64,000 bases of DNA, taken from NCBI GenBank assembly GCA_946186115.1, contig CAMHLV010000004.1:1-64000 (forward strand). The letters are read 5' to 3'. The position numbers and the translations under genes are program-made. Of the stretch, positions 1 through 8,429 are shown one piece after another; the first letter of the stretch is position 1; every line of letters begins with the position of its first letter. The stretch is from an uncultured Prevotella sp. (lineage in GTDB: Bacteria > Bacteroidota > Bacteroidia > Bacteroidales > Bacteroidaceae). A model generated the notes under the pieces. It was not told the DNA's origin and made no database searches. It was given only the letters and a program-made list of their open reading frames with translations.

Positions 1-990
1 TGGGACCCCAACGAGAGTTTCCAGACCACCGAGAACGTCAGCGAGGGCACCAAGGCCGAGTCACTGATGATTGCAGGTCTCTTCGTTGTCACTGGCAAGG
101 ACTATGTGGCACTTTGCCGTAAGCTCGCAGCCTCTCCTGAAAGCCGAGGCTCAGCCTCGGCCTACCAAACCGAGGCCGACCGCATGCAGCAGGCTGTGGA
201 TGCCATGATCGAGGCCGTGAAGAAGCACGGCTGGGACGGTGAGTGGTATCTGCGCGCCTACGACTTCTATGGCAACAAGATTGGCAGTAACGAGTGTGAA
301 GAGGCTAAGATCTTCATCGAGAGCCAGGGCTGGTGCACGATGGCCGAAATCGGTGCCGAGGACGGCATGGTAGCCAAGTCGCTCGACTCCTGCAAGAAAT
401 ATCTGGAGTGCGAGCACGGCATGGTGCTCAACAACCCCGCCTTCACGAAGTACATCTACGAGTATGGTGAGATTTCCAGCTACCCTGAGGGCTACAAGGA
501 GAATGCCGGTATCTTCTGCCACAACAATCCCTGGGTCATCATCGGCGAGTGCCTGGCAGGGCGCGGCAACGATGCTTGGAGCCACTATGCCAAGATTCTG
601 CCTTCGTATGTCGAAGAGAAATACCAGACGCTGCACAAGGTGGAGCCTTACGTCAACTGCCAGATGGTAGCTGGCAAAGATGCCTTCAAGCCCGGTGAGG
701 GTAAGAACTCATGGCTCACGGGTACTGCGGCTTGGATGTGGTACACCGTATCTGAGTTCATCCTCGGTATCAAGCCCGACTACGACGGCATCCGCATCGA
801 CCCCTGTCTGCCCGAGACAGCCAGCGACTATATCGTCAACCGCAAATTCCGCGAAGCTGATTATGAGATCACCGTGCATCCAAACGGTTCGCAGAAGGGT
901 GTCAAGCAGGTCGTGCTCGATGGTTCGCCAATCAAAGGCACCGTGATTCCCTACACTCCTGGACGTCACACCGTGGAGGTAACCATGTAG
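1..990 (+). CDS. GH94 cellobiose/cellodextrin-type phosphorylase, 3' part only
   Basis: The frame is open from base 1, so the 5' part, including most of the catalytic domain, lies outside the window; 329 C-terminal residues are seen. They match the GH94 (alpha/alpha)6 barrel: an EYGEISSYPEGYKENAGIF stretch, then a KVEPYV segment, SWLTGTAAWMWY, and a C-terminal jelly-roll part with IRIDPCLP. Family members use phosphate to split beta-glucosyl disaccharides or oligomers, giving a sugar 1-phosphate inside the cell. A 19-bp perfect palindrome (143-161) lies in the coding sequence and gives an Arg/Ser/Ala-rich insert. The antiporter gene follows 51 bp downstream with no promoter visible between them. 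Exact substrate cannot be told from this fragment. Confidence 0.8.
   Translation, partial: WDPNESFQTTENVSEGTKAESLMIAGLFVVTGKDYVALCRKLAASPESRGSASAYQTEADRMQQAVDAMIEAVKKHGWDGEWYLRAYDFYGNKIGSNECEEAKIFIESQGWCTMAEIGAEDGMVAKSLDSCKKYLECEHGMVLNNPAFTKYIYEYGEISSYPEGYKENAGIFCHNNPWVIIGECLAGRGNDAWSHYAKILPSYVEEKYQTLHKVEPYVNCQMVAGKDAFKPGEGKNSWLTGTAAWMWYTVSEFILGIKPDYDGIRIDPCLPETASDYIVNRKFREADYEITVHPNGSQKGVKQVVLDGSPIKGTVIPYTPGRHTVEVTM
143..161. repeat. 19-bp perfect palindrome inside the GH94 gene
   Basis: GCCGAGGCT, one C, then AGCCTCGGC. The nine-base arms are exact complements and the reading frame continues through. It falls in a linker before a conserved helix, as expected for a tolerated small insert. 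Confidence 0.6.
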
Positions 991-995
991 TTTAA

Positions 996-1016
996 TTATC
1001 AATTAGGAATTAGAAA
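996..1016. repeat. Short heptanucleotide array (TTAGGAA type)
   Basis: Three units in a 7-bp period (TTATCAA, TTAGGAA, TTAGAAA) lie just after the GH94 stop codon, before the antiporter gene. Same motif class as the arrays flanking the frr-rsgA spacer. Confidence 0.5.
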
Positions 1017-1041
1017 TGACTAATTCTAAAAAAATAGAAAC

Positions 1042-2382
1042 ATGTCAACATTAACGATTTGTATTGTCATCCTCTTCTGTATCGGTTATTTCTGTATAGC
1101 CATTGAGAGCGTGACTAAAATCAACAAGGCAGCAATCGCCTTGTTGATGTTTGTAGGCTGCTGGACACTTTTTATGTTTGATCCAGGCAGTTACATTGCT
1201 GCAGCTGTAGGCGAAATGAAGGCTGCTGCCGTGAGTGAAGTCATTGAGCACCACTTAGGTTCTACCAGTACCACACTGTTCTTCCTGATGGGTGCCATGA
1301 CCATTGTGGAACTGGTTGATCAGAATGGGGGCTTCAATTTTGTGCGCGATACGCTGCAGACAAAGTCGAAGCGTTCCCTGCTTTGGCGTATCGCCTTCAT
1401 GACCTTCATCCTGTCGGCCATCCTCGACAATCTGACGACATCCATCGTGATGATTATGATTCTGCGCAAGCTGGTAAACGACAAGAAAGACCGCTTGATC
1501 TATGCTGCTTTAGTAGTTATTGCCGCTAACTCCGGCGGTGCGTTCTCACCCATTGGCGACGTCACCACCATCATGCTTTGGAACAAGGGTGTCATCACTG
1601 CTGCTGGTGTCATAACCGAAATCTTCATCCCGTCGCTTGTCTCTATGGTAATTCCTGCCTATACCCTCTCGTTGTCGCTGAAGGGTGAACTGACATTTAC
1701 CTCACAGCAGGCACAAACGGTAGGTGCCAGCGACCTGACAACCAGTCAGCGCAAGACAATCTTCTTCCTTGGAGTAGGAGGTCTTATCTTCGTTCCTATC
1801 TTCAAAACTCTTACCCACCTGCCGCCGTTTGTTGGCATTCTGTTGGTACTGGGCATTCTGTGGACAGTTACTGAAATATTCTATGCCAACCTGAAGGCAC
1901 CAGAGGAAAAGGGAGCTATGCAGAAGCGCGTCACCACTATGCTGACCCGCATTGATATGTCAACCATTCTGTTCTTCCTCGGCATCCTGATGGCAGTAGC
2001 ATGTCTGGAAACTATCGGTGTGCTGACCATGCTGGGCAAGGGACTCGATGTCACCTTCGAGGGTAACCACTATCTCGTAACAGGTATCATTGGTGTGCTT
2101 TCATCAATAGTCGATAACGTTCCTCTTGTAGCAGGCTGCATGGGAATGTATCCGGTACAGGCTGCAGGTGACATGGCTGTCGATGGCATATTCTGGCAGT
2201 TGCTGGCATACTGCGCCGGTGTTGGCGGTTCGATGCTTATCATCGGCTCTGCAGCTGGCGTTGTTGTGATGGGTCTTGAAAAGATCACCTTCGGATGGTA
2301 TATGAAGAAGATTACCTGGATTGCCTTTGTTGGCTATATTGCCGGTATCGTCTGCTATTGGCTCGAGAAGATGATATTCTAA
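1042..2382 (+). CDS. nhaD: NhaD-type Na+/H+ antiporter
   Basis: A 446-residue protein with about eleven hydrophobic segments spread along its length, of the ArsB/NhaD ion transporter superfamily. The family signature is clear: SAILDNLTTSIVMI near residue 125 and ANSGGAFSPIGDVTTIMLW at residues 162-180. The symmetric second-half motif is SSIVDNVPLVAG. NhaD proteins exchange cytoplasmic Na+ or Li+ for protons across the inner membrane. The gene follows the GH94 gene closely and ends before a strong bidirectional terminator, so the two are probably co-transcribed. Nothing in sequence links its role to sugar use; salt and pH homeostasis is the default reading. Confidence 0.9.
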   Translation: MSTLTICIVILFCIGYFCIAIESVTKINKAAIALLMFVGCWTLFMFDPGSYIAAAVGEMKAAAVSEVIEHHLGSTSTTLFFLMGAMTIVELVDQNGGFNFVRDTLQTKSKRSLLWRIAFMTFILSAILDNLTTSIVMIMILRKLVNDKKDRLIYAALVVIAANSGGAFSPIGDVTTIMLWNKGVITAAGVITEIFIPSLVSMVIPAYTLSLSLKGELTFTSQQAQTVGASDLTTSQRKTIFFLGVGGLIFVPIFKTLTHLPPFVGILLVLGILWTVTEIFYANLKAPEEKGAMQKRVTTMLTRIDMSTILFFLGILMAVACLETIGVLTMLGKGLDVTFEGNHYLVTGIIGVLSSIVDNVPLVAGCMGMYPVQAAGDMAVDGIFWQLLAYCAGVGGSMLIIGSAAGVVVMGLEKITFGWYMKKITWIAFVGYIAGIVCYWLEKMIF

Positions 2383-2407
2383 GACAAGAATAATAGTAAA
2401 TAATAAG

Positions 2408-2450
2408 CTGCCGCCATTCCCTTTAATCGGGGTGTGGCGGCAGTTGTTTT
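2408..2450. terminator. Bidirectional Rho-independent terminator between nhaD and the kinase pair
   Basis: Nine-base stem CTGCCGCCA (2408-2416) with TGGCGGCAG (2435-2443), an inner CCC/GGG pairing, and a T run after it on the plus strand. It lies between convergent genes. Confidence 0.85.
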
Positions 2451-2469
2451 TTTACTTTAACCTTTTTAC

Positions 2470-4509
2470 TTATACCTTTTCGGCAGGAACCCAGAACCAG
2501 AAGGTTGAGCCTTTGCCTACCTCACTGTTGACGCCAATCTGGCCTTCGCACTTCTCAATAATGATCTTGCAGATAGAGAGGCCAAGGCCTGTGCCCTGAA
2601 TGAAGTCGTTTAATTTTACGAAGCGTTCGAAGATGCGGTCGCACTGGTCTTCGGGTATTCCAGAGCCAGTATCTTCGCAATATACGTAGATGCCTTGGCG
2701 TTTTTGGCGCTCCTCCAGCTTGTAGCCTACAAGTATGTGGCCCTCATGGGTATATTTGACTGCATTAGTGACAAAATTGGTGATTACCTGCTGAATGCGC
2801 CCGAAATCGGCGATAAGGTGTAGTGACTCGTAAGGATTATCCTTAATGAATTCTACAGTAGGCTCTTGCACACGTTGAGCCAACGATACACAGGCATTGT
2901 CAAACTCAGCCGCGAAATCTACTTCTTTGGCAATAATCTGCATGGCATTGGATTCAACATTAGAGAGTACCAGAATGTCGTTGATGAGACGAAGCAGCAT
3001 ATCGCAGTTGTTGTGGATGACGCGTATCATTTCGCGTTTCTCCTCTGGTCCGTCAATCATCTGCAACAGGTCGGAGAATCCTACAATGGCGTTGAGCGGC
3101 GTGCGGATCTCGTGTGTCATATTGGCTAGGAATACCGACTTCAGACGTCCAGAGTCATTGGCTCGCTCTGTCTCACGTTTCAGCAGTTCTTGTTTTAGCA
3201 TCAGGTTCGACATGTTACGCCATATACCGAAACATCCTTTCAACTTACCATTTTCATCATATTCGGGGATGCTGTTGATTTGAACCCAGATGTTCTTATC
3301 GCCATGCGAGAATACGGGATGCACCTGTCCTATCCATGATATAGGCTCTGCGAAATATTCATGCGGATTGTCCAAACGCTTTACATACTCGTCGTCCTGA
3401 TCGACAAACAGCTTCCTTATCTCCTCAAGAGAACAAGAATAGGCAATAGTGCTCAGACCGTTGTAATACTCTATGCAGTTGCGGGCGAAGGTGATGCGCC
3501 ATGACTGTATTTCGCAACCATCCATCATGTAGCGCAACTCCTCTTCGTAATTCTGTATCTTCTCATTGGCCTTTATAATCTCTATATCATTGAGCTTGGC
3601 TTGAAGATACATCTCACGTTCTTCAGAGATGTTGCGTACGGCAATGGCAAGGAAGACTACCTGACCTTCGTTGTTGCGGATGGGATGCATGTGAATCTCC
3701 AGATAATCGTGAATGTTTCGTTCAGGCACGATGCTCTGTGAGCATATCCATAACTCTTCAATATTGTTTCTGTCGCAGCATTCACTGAATGGAGGTATGT
3801 CGAACATGTTGTTCTTTGAGAAGAACTCGTCGCCCTCAGGACTATCGAAGTGACATATCTCGCGCATTATCTTGTTGGCGTCAAGCAGCCATCCGTCAGG
3901 AGTATAGAACGAAAGTCCCACGATAGAGTTCTCGAAAATCTGTTTGTATTTCGATGTCAGTTCTTTCTCTTCTTGCTCCTGAGCAAGAATGTCGGCTTCA
4001 TCCCATAGTGTGCTGATGATACTGACGAGAGTATTATTGCTCATGTTGTATTCAGCTATGCTGACATTGTGCATATATCCCCAACGAGGTTCACCTGGAC
4101 CGAAATTCATGTTCCATCGGTAGTAAAATTCTGCCTGTTGCTGTGTTCCGTCGATGATACGGTGGAACTGCTCTAATGTGTTGTCGAAGTCGTCTGGATG
4201 GATATGCGACTTCCATATTTCTACTGTCTGGCCGTTGTCAGGCAGGAAACTTCCATATAGGTTGTAAATGAAGTTATCGCGCGGCACATAGCGTACCACA
4301 TTGTTAGATGTGATGGTCAGTGCCTGCTGTATCATACCTTTTATTTGGTTGGTTCTATCCTTATGTATGCGAAATCTTCTTGCAATTAAGGTGTTCCATA
4401 CAACCAAGGCAATAAAGCATGTCAACACGCCAAGAATTACCAGTGAGCTAAATGTTGATGGCATGTGTATGACTGAAAGAATCGATGTATGATGTATTAA
4501 CAGAATCAT
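2470..4509 (-). CDS. PAS-domain sensor histidine kinase, apparently active
   Basis: A 679-residue membrane-anchored kinase. One hydrophobic segment lies near residues 18-42, followed by at least two or three PAS-like sensor domains (one starting near residue 187). The dimerisation/phosphotransfer domain has His466 in NMTHEIRTPLNA. The ATPase domain keeps Asn582 in the N box, DTGSGI at 613 and GTGLGLS at 639. There is no receiver or DNA-binding domain, so its response regulator must be encoded elsewhere. It is the second gene of a minus-strand pair, 12 bp after the related kinase at 4522-6579. Its last codons and stop lie in an A/G-rich short repeat. The start could instead be the internal Met at residue 16, just before the membrane segment. 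Confidence 0.88.
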   Translation of the reverse strand: MILLIHHTSILSVIHMPSTFSSLVILGVLTCFIALVVWNTLIARRFRIHKDRTNQIKGMIQQALTITSNNVVRYVPRDNFIYNLYGSFLPDNGQTVEIWKSHIHPDDFDNTLEQFHRIIDGTQQQAEFYYRWNMNFGPGEPRWGYMHNVSIAEYNMSNNTLVSIISTLWDEADILAQEQEEKELTSKYKQIFENSIVGLSFYTPDGWLLDANKIMREICHFDSPEGDEFFSKNNMFDIPPFSECCDRNNIEELWICSQSIVPERNIHDYLEIHMHPIRNNEGQVVFLAIAVRNISEEREMYLQAKLNDIEIIKANEKIQNYEEELRYMMDGCEIQSWRITFARNCIEYYNGLSTIAYSCSLEEIRKLFVDQDDEYVKRLDNPHEYFAEPISWIGQVHPVFSHGDKNIWVQINSIPEYDENGKLKGCFGIWRNMSNLMLKQELLKRETERANDSGRLKSVFLANMTHEIRTPLNAIVGFSDLLQMIDGPEEKREMIRVIHNNCDMLLRLINDILVLSNVESNAMQIIAKEVDFAAEFDNACVSLAQRVQEPTVEFIKDNPYESLHLIADFGRIQQVITNFVTNAVKYTHEGHILVGYKLEERQKRQGIYVYCEDTGSGIPEDQCDRIFERFVKLNDFIQGTGLGLSICKIIIEKCEGQIGVNSEVGKGSTFWFWVPAEKV

Positions 4510-4521
4510 AAGGCTTGACAG

Positions 4522-6579
4522 TTATTGTTGAACAATGATATCACGTCGCTTCTCCATGGATTTGCTCTCGCAGGGGATAGTCACCCAGGCCGTAGTACCC
4601 TTGCCTTTCTCTGACTGCATTTCGATGCTTCCCCCCATAAGGTTTACAAGCGCCTGGACTATAGGCAGGTCGAGGCCGGTGCCATACTTCTCCATCTTAT
4701 AGTTGCGCTCGAAGCGGTTGAAGATATGTGGCAGAACATCTTCATCAATGCCGCTGCCAGTATCTTCAATACTGATGGTGAGTTCTCCGTGACGGTATTC
4801 ATATTTGGTACGTATCGAACCGCTCTTGGTGAAGTGGGCTGCGTTGTTACAGAGCTTCTCAATGACTTTGCCTAAGTTCTCTTGGTCGATATTCACTATC
4901 AGATGCTCGTAGGGATTCTCCACTATGGTCTTGACTTCGGGGTTCACTCCGCTCCATCCTAACTGGCAGTGGCCGTCGAATATCAGTGAGAAGTCAACGT
5001 CGCTCTTGTTGCTCTCAATCATATTTGCATCAAGCCGCGACAGATAAAGAATGTCGTTGACCAGTTGCAGAAGTGAGTTTGAGTTGCGCTTTATTTCTTC
5101 TACGAAAATCGGTTCGTCGGCAACGTCGTGCTCGGCCTCGAAGAGTTCTGCAAAGCCTACTACTGTGTTCAGCGGCGTGCGGATTTCGTAACTCATGTTC
5201 GTAAGGAACGACTGTTTCAGTAATTCAGTCTCCTGTGCCTTCTTTGTCTCTACGGCCAGTTGCTGTTCTGTTTCCACCAGGTCGGTCATATTTCGGCACA
5301 TGCCGAAGTATCTCTCAACATATCCCTCGCTATTCTTGATGGGAATCATATTGAACATCAGCCAAATCTGGCGCTTTTGCTTGTCGCGAATCACGGTTTC
5401 TATTGATAGTTCAATAGGTGATGCCGATCTGCGGTCCATCCTGTTCAGAGCACAGGATATCTGTTTTCGGAAAGGTTCTGTGCCTATTCGTATGCATCTC
5501 AACTGGGTCAGGCGCAGTTGTGTCTCATTGATGTTTGTCGACATCTCCAGCGTGCAGGTATCAGGATAATAGTTAACAAGACGCACATCACTCACACGCA
5601 GTGCATAGTTGATATTGTTGATGTAATCGTGTATGTTCTTATTAGCTATCTGAAGGTGCTTGACACTGTTTTGCAGATGGTGGAACGACTCAACCATTTC
5701 AGTAATCTCGCGACCTGCCATGTAAACTCCGGTGAGTTCGCCGTCCTCATTGCGGATAGGATTGATGGTTGACTCGTAATACATCTTGCCTGACAGTTCA
5801 AAATCATCTAGCCTGTAACGATCGTCTTGATAATCTTTGAAATCCACGATGGATGACGTACGGGTGTTCTCCAGACGGTCAAGGTCGATGTTCTCAAACA
5901 TTGGGTTGTTTTCGAGCAGGAAATCGCCATTCATGACAAACTCTCGGTTGGGAACATTGAAAGCAGCGCAGGCCTTTTCGTTGATATCACGAAGTACACC
6001 GTTGTTGTCGTAGTATATCATGTCAACCAGTGCTGAGTTGAAGACAGTATGGTAGCGCATAAGCAGCTTGTTGGCACTTTGCATGCGCTCCTGCTTATCG
6101 GTTATGTCGTGCTGAATGCCGAGCATGCTCAGAATATGACCTTTCTCGTCGCGCTGGTTGATGCTGACCTTTATTTCATACAGGCGCTGTTGCTCGCCTT
6201 CTTTCTCTTTGCTCTTCATACGGACCTCCGTCATCTCGCGTTTTCCGTCGCACATATCGAAAATATCCCGCTGAAGTATGTCGAAGTCGTTTCGGTCGAA
6301 GAAATTTGAGAACTCCACCGGGTTATACTCCTCGCTGTATTTGCCTTCTTCAGATAGCGTGATATAATGTCGCGTAGGCGGTATGTATAACCACAACTTC
6401 AGGTTGCCGGTTTGCAGCACCAAAGCCAGACGTTTGTTCTGCGTCAGGCTGTTTGAATGCTGATCCTTTTCACGGAATAAGAATATACGATTGTAGAAGA
6501 GCAGCACGAAAGCAGATATCAGAAGTGCCGCTGTGAGATATGCCAGCAAGTGGTCGAAATCAAAGAGTTGTTGCATCAT
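4522..6579 (-). CDS. PAS-domain histidine kinase homologue lacking the phospho-acceptor His
   Basis: A 685-residue protein with the same layout as its neighbour: a membrane segment near residues 10-30, three PAS-like regions, a HisKA-like domain and a HATPase domain. The key residue differs. The motif reads NMSYEIRTPLN, so Tyr464 (codon TAC, plus-strand bases 5188-5190) stands where the phosphorylated His should be. The ATP-binding part keeps DTGSGI (from 606), but the G2 box reads GTGLDLP instead of GTGLGLS, with Asp637. No stop or frameshift is present. By analogy with known pseudo-kinases it may regulate or pair with the intact kinase encoded right after it. That role is inference. Its promoter is back to back with that of frr. 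Confidence 0.85.
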   Translation of the reverse strand: MMQQLFDFDHLLAYLTAALLISAFVLLFYNRIFLFREKDQHSNSLTQNKRLALVLQTGNLKLWLYIPPTRHYITLSEEGKYSEEYNPVEFSNFFDRNDFDILQRDIFDMCDGKREMTEVRMKSKEKEGEQQRLYEIKVSINQRDEKGHILSMLGIQHDITDKQERMQSANKLLMRYHTVFNSALVDMIYYDNNGVLRDINEKACAAFNVPNREFVMNGDFLLENNPMFENIDLDRLENTRTSSIVDFKDYQDDRYRLDDFELSGKMYYESTINPIRNEDGELTGVYMAGREITEMVESFHHLQNSVKHLQIANKNIHDYINNINYALRVSDVRLVNYYPDTCTLEMSTNINETQLRLTQLRCIRIGTEPFRKQISCALNRMDRRSASPIELSIETVIRDKQKRQIWLMFNMIPIKNSEGYVERYFGMCRNMTDLVETEQQLAVETKKAQETELLKQSFLTNMSYEIRTPLNTVVGFAELFEAEHDVADEPIFVEEIKRNSNSLLQLVNDILYLSRLDANMIESNKSDVDFSLIFDGHCQLGWSGVNPEVKTIVENPYEHLIVNIDQENLGKVIEKLCNNAAHFTKSGSIRTKYEYRHGELTISIEDTGSGIDEDVLPHIFNRFERNYKMEKYGTGLDLPIVQALVNLMGGSIEMQSEKGKGTTAWVTIPCESKSMEKRRDIIVQQ

Positions 6580-6619
6580 AGTGTTAAGGTCTTGTTATTA
6601 GTAGCCTTATTATTGCCTA

Positions 6620-6651
6620 CAAAGTTATAGAAAAATTACGCATTCTCCAAA
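6620..6651 (-). promoter_or_regulatory. Bacteroidetes-type promoter for the kinase operon
   Basis: Read on the minus strand: TTTG (6648-6651), exactly 20 nt, then TAACTTTG (6620-6627). This matches the primary sigma factor consensus of Bacteroidetes. It diverges from the frr promoter. Confidence 0.75.
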
Positions 6652-6666
6652 TTTTTCTCCCTTTTT

Positions 6667-6698
6667 TTTGCCTAATTGGAATATATGTTGTATCTTTG
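6667..6698 (+). promoter_or_regulatory. Bacteroidetes-type promoter for frr
   Basis: TTTG at 6667-6670, a 20-nt spacer, then TATCTTTG at 6691-6698, a full match to the Bacteroidetes consensus, 28 bp before the frr start codon. Confidence 0.8.
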
Positions 6699-6726
6699 TC
6701 GGTAGAAAATCTAAACTAAGTGTAAT

Positions 6727-7287
6727 ATGATAGACGTAAAACAGACATTGTCTTCGGCCGAGGAGCGTATGGAGATGGCAGCGATGTTTCTTGAAGAAGA
6801 GCTGAACCGCATCCGTGCCGGACGTGCTAATGTGGCCATCCTGAGTGGCGTGAGAGTGGAATCTTATGGTCAGAAAGTACCATTGAACCAAGTAGCCAAC
6901 ATTTCTACCCCCGATGCTCGCACCATCGCCATCAAGCCGTGGGATCGCAAGCAGATTCGTGATATTGAGAAGGCTATTATGGACTCTGATGTAGGTATCA
7001 CCCCTGAGAATAATGGCGAGATTATCCGTCTGGGTATTCCCCAGCCAACAGAGGAGCGTCGCCGCGACTTGGTGAAGCAGTGCAATAAGATTGCCGAGAA
7101 GGCTAAGGTTGAAGTGCGCAATGTGCGAGCCGACATCAAGGATAAACTGAAGAAGGCCATCAAGGACGGACTCAGCGAAGACAACGAGAAGGATGCTGAG
7201 CTTGAACTTCAGAAGGTGCACGACAAGTTTATCAAGAAACTCGACGAGCTTATTGAAGCAAAGAACAAGGAAATTATGACTGTCTGA
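6727..7287 (+). CDS. frr: Ribosome recycling factor
   Basis: A 186-residue protein of the usual length for the family. It shows the three-helix bundle sequence pattern, with LNRIRAGRANVAIL near the N terminus, an RKQIRDIEKAI region and the basic RRRDLVKQCNKIAEKAKV stretch. With EF-G it splits the post-termination ribosome into subunits in the cytoplasm. It has its own strong promoter 28 bp upstream. A heptanucleotide array starts four bases after its stop codon. Confidence 0.97.
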   Translation: MIDVKQTLSSAEERMEMAAMFLEEELNRIRAGRANVAILSGVRVESYGQKVPLNQVANISTPDARTIAIKPWDRKQIRDIEKAIMDSDVGITPENNGEIIRLGIPQPTEERRRDLVKQCNKIAEKAKVEVRNVRADIKDKLKKAIKDGLSEDNEKDAELELQKVHDKFIKKLDELIEAKNKEIMTV

Positions 7288-7291
7288 CAAG

Positions 7292-7326
7292 TTAGGAATT
7301 AGGAATTAGAAATTAGAAATTATGAT
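7292..7326. repeat. Heptanucleotide array, TTAGGAA/TTAGAAA units
   Basis: Four clear units (TTAGGAA twice, TTAGAAA twice) plus a degenerate fifth, directly after the frr stop. It is roughly the inverted complement of the array at 7392-7440, with about 65 bp between, so the transcript could fold into a long hairpin. Confidence 0.75.
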
Positions 7327-7391
7327 ATGATTAAAGGCGGCTTTTGTCGTTGTTTCTTAGACGGAATAACAATTGGCTTGCACAGTAATCA

Positions 7392-7440
7392 TAATTCCTA
7401 ATTCCTAATTCCTAATTTCTAATTTCTAATTACTAATTCC
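7392..7440. repeat. Heptanucleotide array, TAATTCC/TAATTTC units
   Basis: Seven consecutive 7-bp units: TAATTCC three times, TAATTTC twice, TAATTAC, TAATTCC. It ends 10 bp before the rsgA start codon. It is complementary to the array at 7292-7326. Confidence 0.8.
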
Positions 7441-7450
7441 CACTTGAATT

Positions 7451-8392
7451 GTGAAAGGTCTCGTTATTAAGAATACAGGCAGTTGGTACACCGTCCTCAT
7501 GGACGATGGACTGACTGCCGATTGCAAGATAAAGGGTAACTTCCGCCTGCGAGGCATACGCAGTACAAACCCTGTTGCCGTGGGTGATAGAGTGGAAGTT
7601 AAGGAAGGTTTTATTACCGAGATAGAGGACCGTCGCAATTACATTATCCGTAAGAGTATTAACCTGTCGAAACAGAGTCATATTCTGGCCGCTAATGTTG
7701 ACCAAGCCTTGTTAGTGGTAACGGTTGTGAAACCAGAGACTTCCACAACGTTCATCGACCGCTTTCTCGCTTCGGCAGAAGCCTACCGGGTACCCGTCGT
7801 TCTGATATTCAACAAAACCGACCTGCTCACTGATGAGGAACTTCACTACCAGCAGATGATGATTCAACTCTATGAGACTGTCGGGTACGAATGTCGCCCC
7901 GTCTCGGCTCAGACGGGTGAGGGTGTCGAGGAACTGCGTCCGCTGCTGGAAGGCAAAATCACACTTCTTAGTGGTAACTCTGGCGTGGGCAAGTCAACGC
8001 TCATCAACGGATTAGTACCCCACGCCAATTTGCGCACAGCAGACATCAGCGATGCCCACCAGACGGGTATGCACACCACTACCTTCTCGGAGATGATACC
8101 GCTTAATAGTCATTCCTCATTGCTCACTCCTCATTCCTCATTCCTTATCGACACCCCAGGCATCAAGGGTTTCGGCACCTTCGACATGGAGCGTGAGGAA
8201 CTGACCAGCTATTTCAAGGAGATTTTCGAATTCTCAAAGCAGTGCCGTTTCTCCGACTGCACGCACACACACGAACCCGGCTGTGCTGTGCTGAAAGCGG
8301 TAGAAGAGCACTACATAGCACAGAGCCGCTATCAGTCATATCTGTCTATGTTAGACGATAAAGATGAAAACAAATACCGCGAAGCCTATTGA
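7451..8392 (+). CDS. rsgA: Ribosome small-subunit-dependent GTPase A
   Basis: A 313-residue, circularly permuted GTPase that helps mature the 30S subunit. An OB-fold N-terminal domain comes first. The G motifs then run in the permuted order: NKTD (121-124), GNSGVGKST (175-183), DTPG (234-237). The C-terminal zinc-binding part has Cys265, Cys270, a His at 272 or 274, and Cys278. The start is GTG at 7451, just after a heptanucleotide array; no upstream ATG fits. Residues about 216-231, right before the DTPG motif, come from an in-frame array of five 7-bp units (8111-8145) and replace the short loop normal for the family. The stop codon lies in the loop of a terminator hairpin. Confidence 0.94.
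   Translation: MKGLVIKNTGSWYTVLMDDGLTADCKIKGNFRLRGIRSTNPVAVGDRVEVKEGFITEIEDRRNYIIRKSINLSKQSHILAANVDQALLVVTVVKPETSTTFIDRFLASAEAYRVPVVLIFNKTDLLTDEELHYQQMMIQLYETVGYECRPVSAQTGEGVEELRPLLEGKITLLSGNSGVGKSTLINGLVPHANLRTADISDAHQTGMHTTTFSEMIPLNSHSSLLTPHSSFLIDTPGIKGFGTFDMEREELTSYFKEIFEFSKQCRFSDCTHTHEPGCAVLKAVEEHYIAQSRYQSYLSMLDDKDENKYREAY
8111..8145 (+). repeat. In-frame heptanucleotide array in rsgA (CATTCCT units)
   Basis: Five exact 7-bp steps: CATTCCT, CATTGCT, CACTCCT, CATTCCT, CATTCCT. They encode a Ser/Leu/His-rich loop just before the DTPG motif. Gain or loss of one unit would shift the frame. Confidence 0.85.
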
Positions 8393-8405
8393 GCTTCGCT
8401 GTATC
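8379..8405. terminator. Hairpin terminator with the rsgA stop codon in its loop
   Basis: GCGAAGC (8379-8385) pairs with GCTTCGC (8393-8399). The TGA stop (8390-8392) is in the loop and a T-rich stretch follows. It lies between convergent rsgA and uxuA. Confidence 0.7.
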
Positions 8406-8429
8406 TTTTTATTACCTTATTATAATTTT

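Noticed and set aside
2470..6579. Hybrid two-component regulators controlling glycan genes
   Set aside because: Neither kinase has a receiver, an AraC-type domain or the periplasmic propeller region of such regulators.
6625..7290. Long open frame opposite frr
   Set aside because: Antisense shadow of the well-supported frr gene, with a Leu/His-rich composition typical of such shadows.
7292..7440. Possible CRISPR array
   Set aside because: Units are 7 bp with no spacers between them, and no cas genes are near; it is a short-period tandem array.
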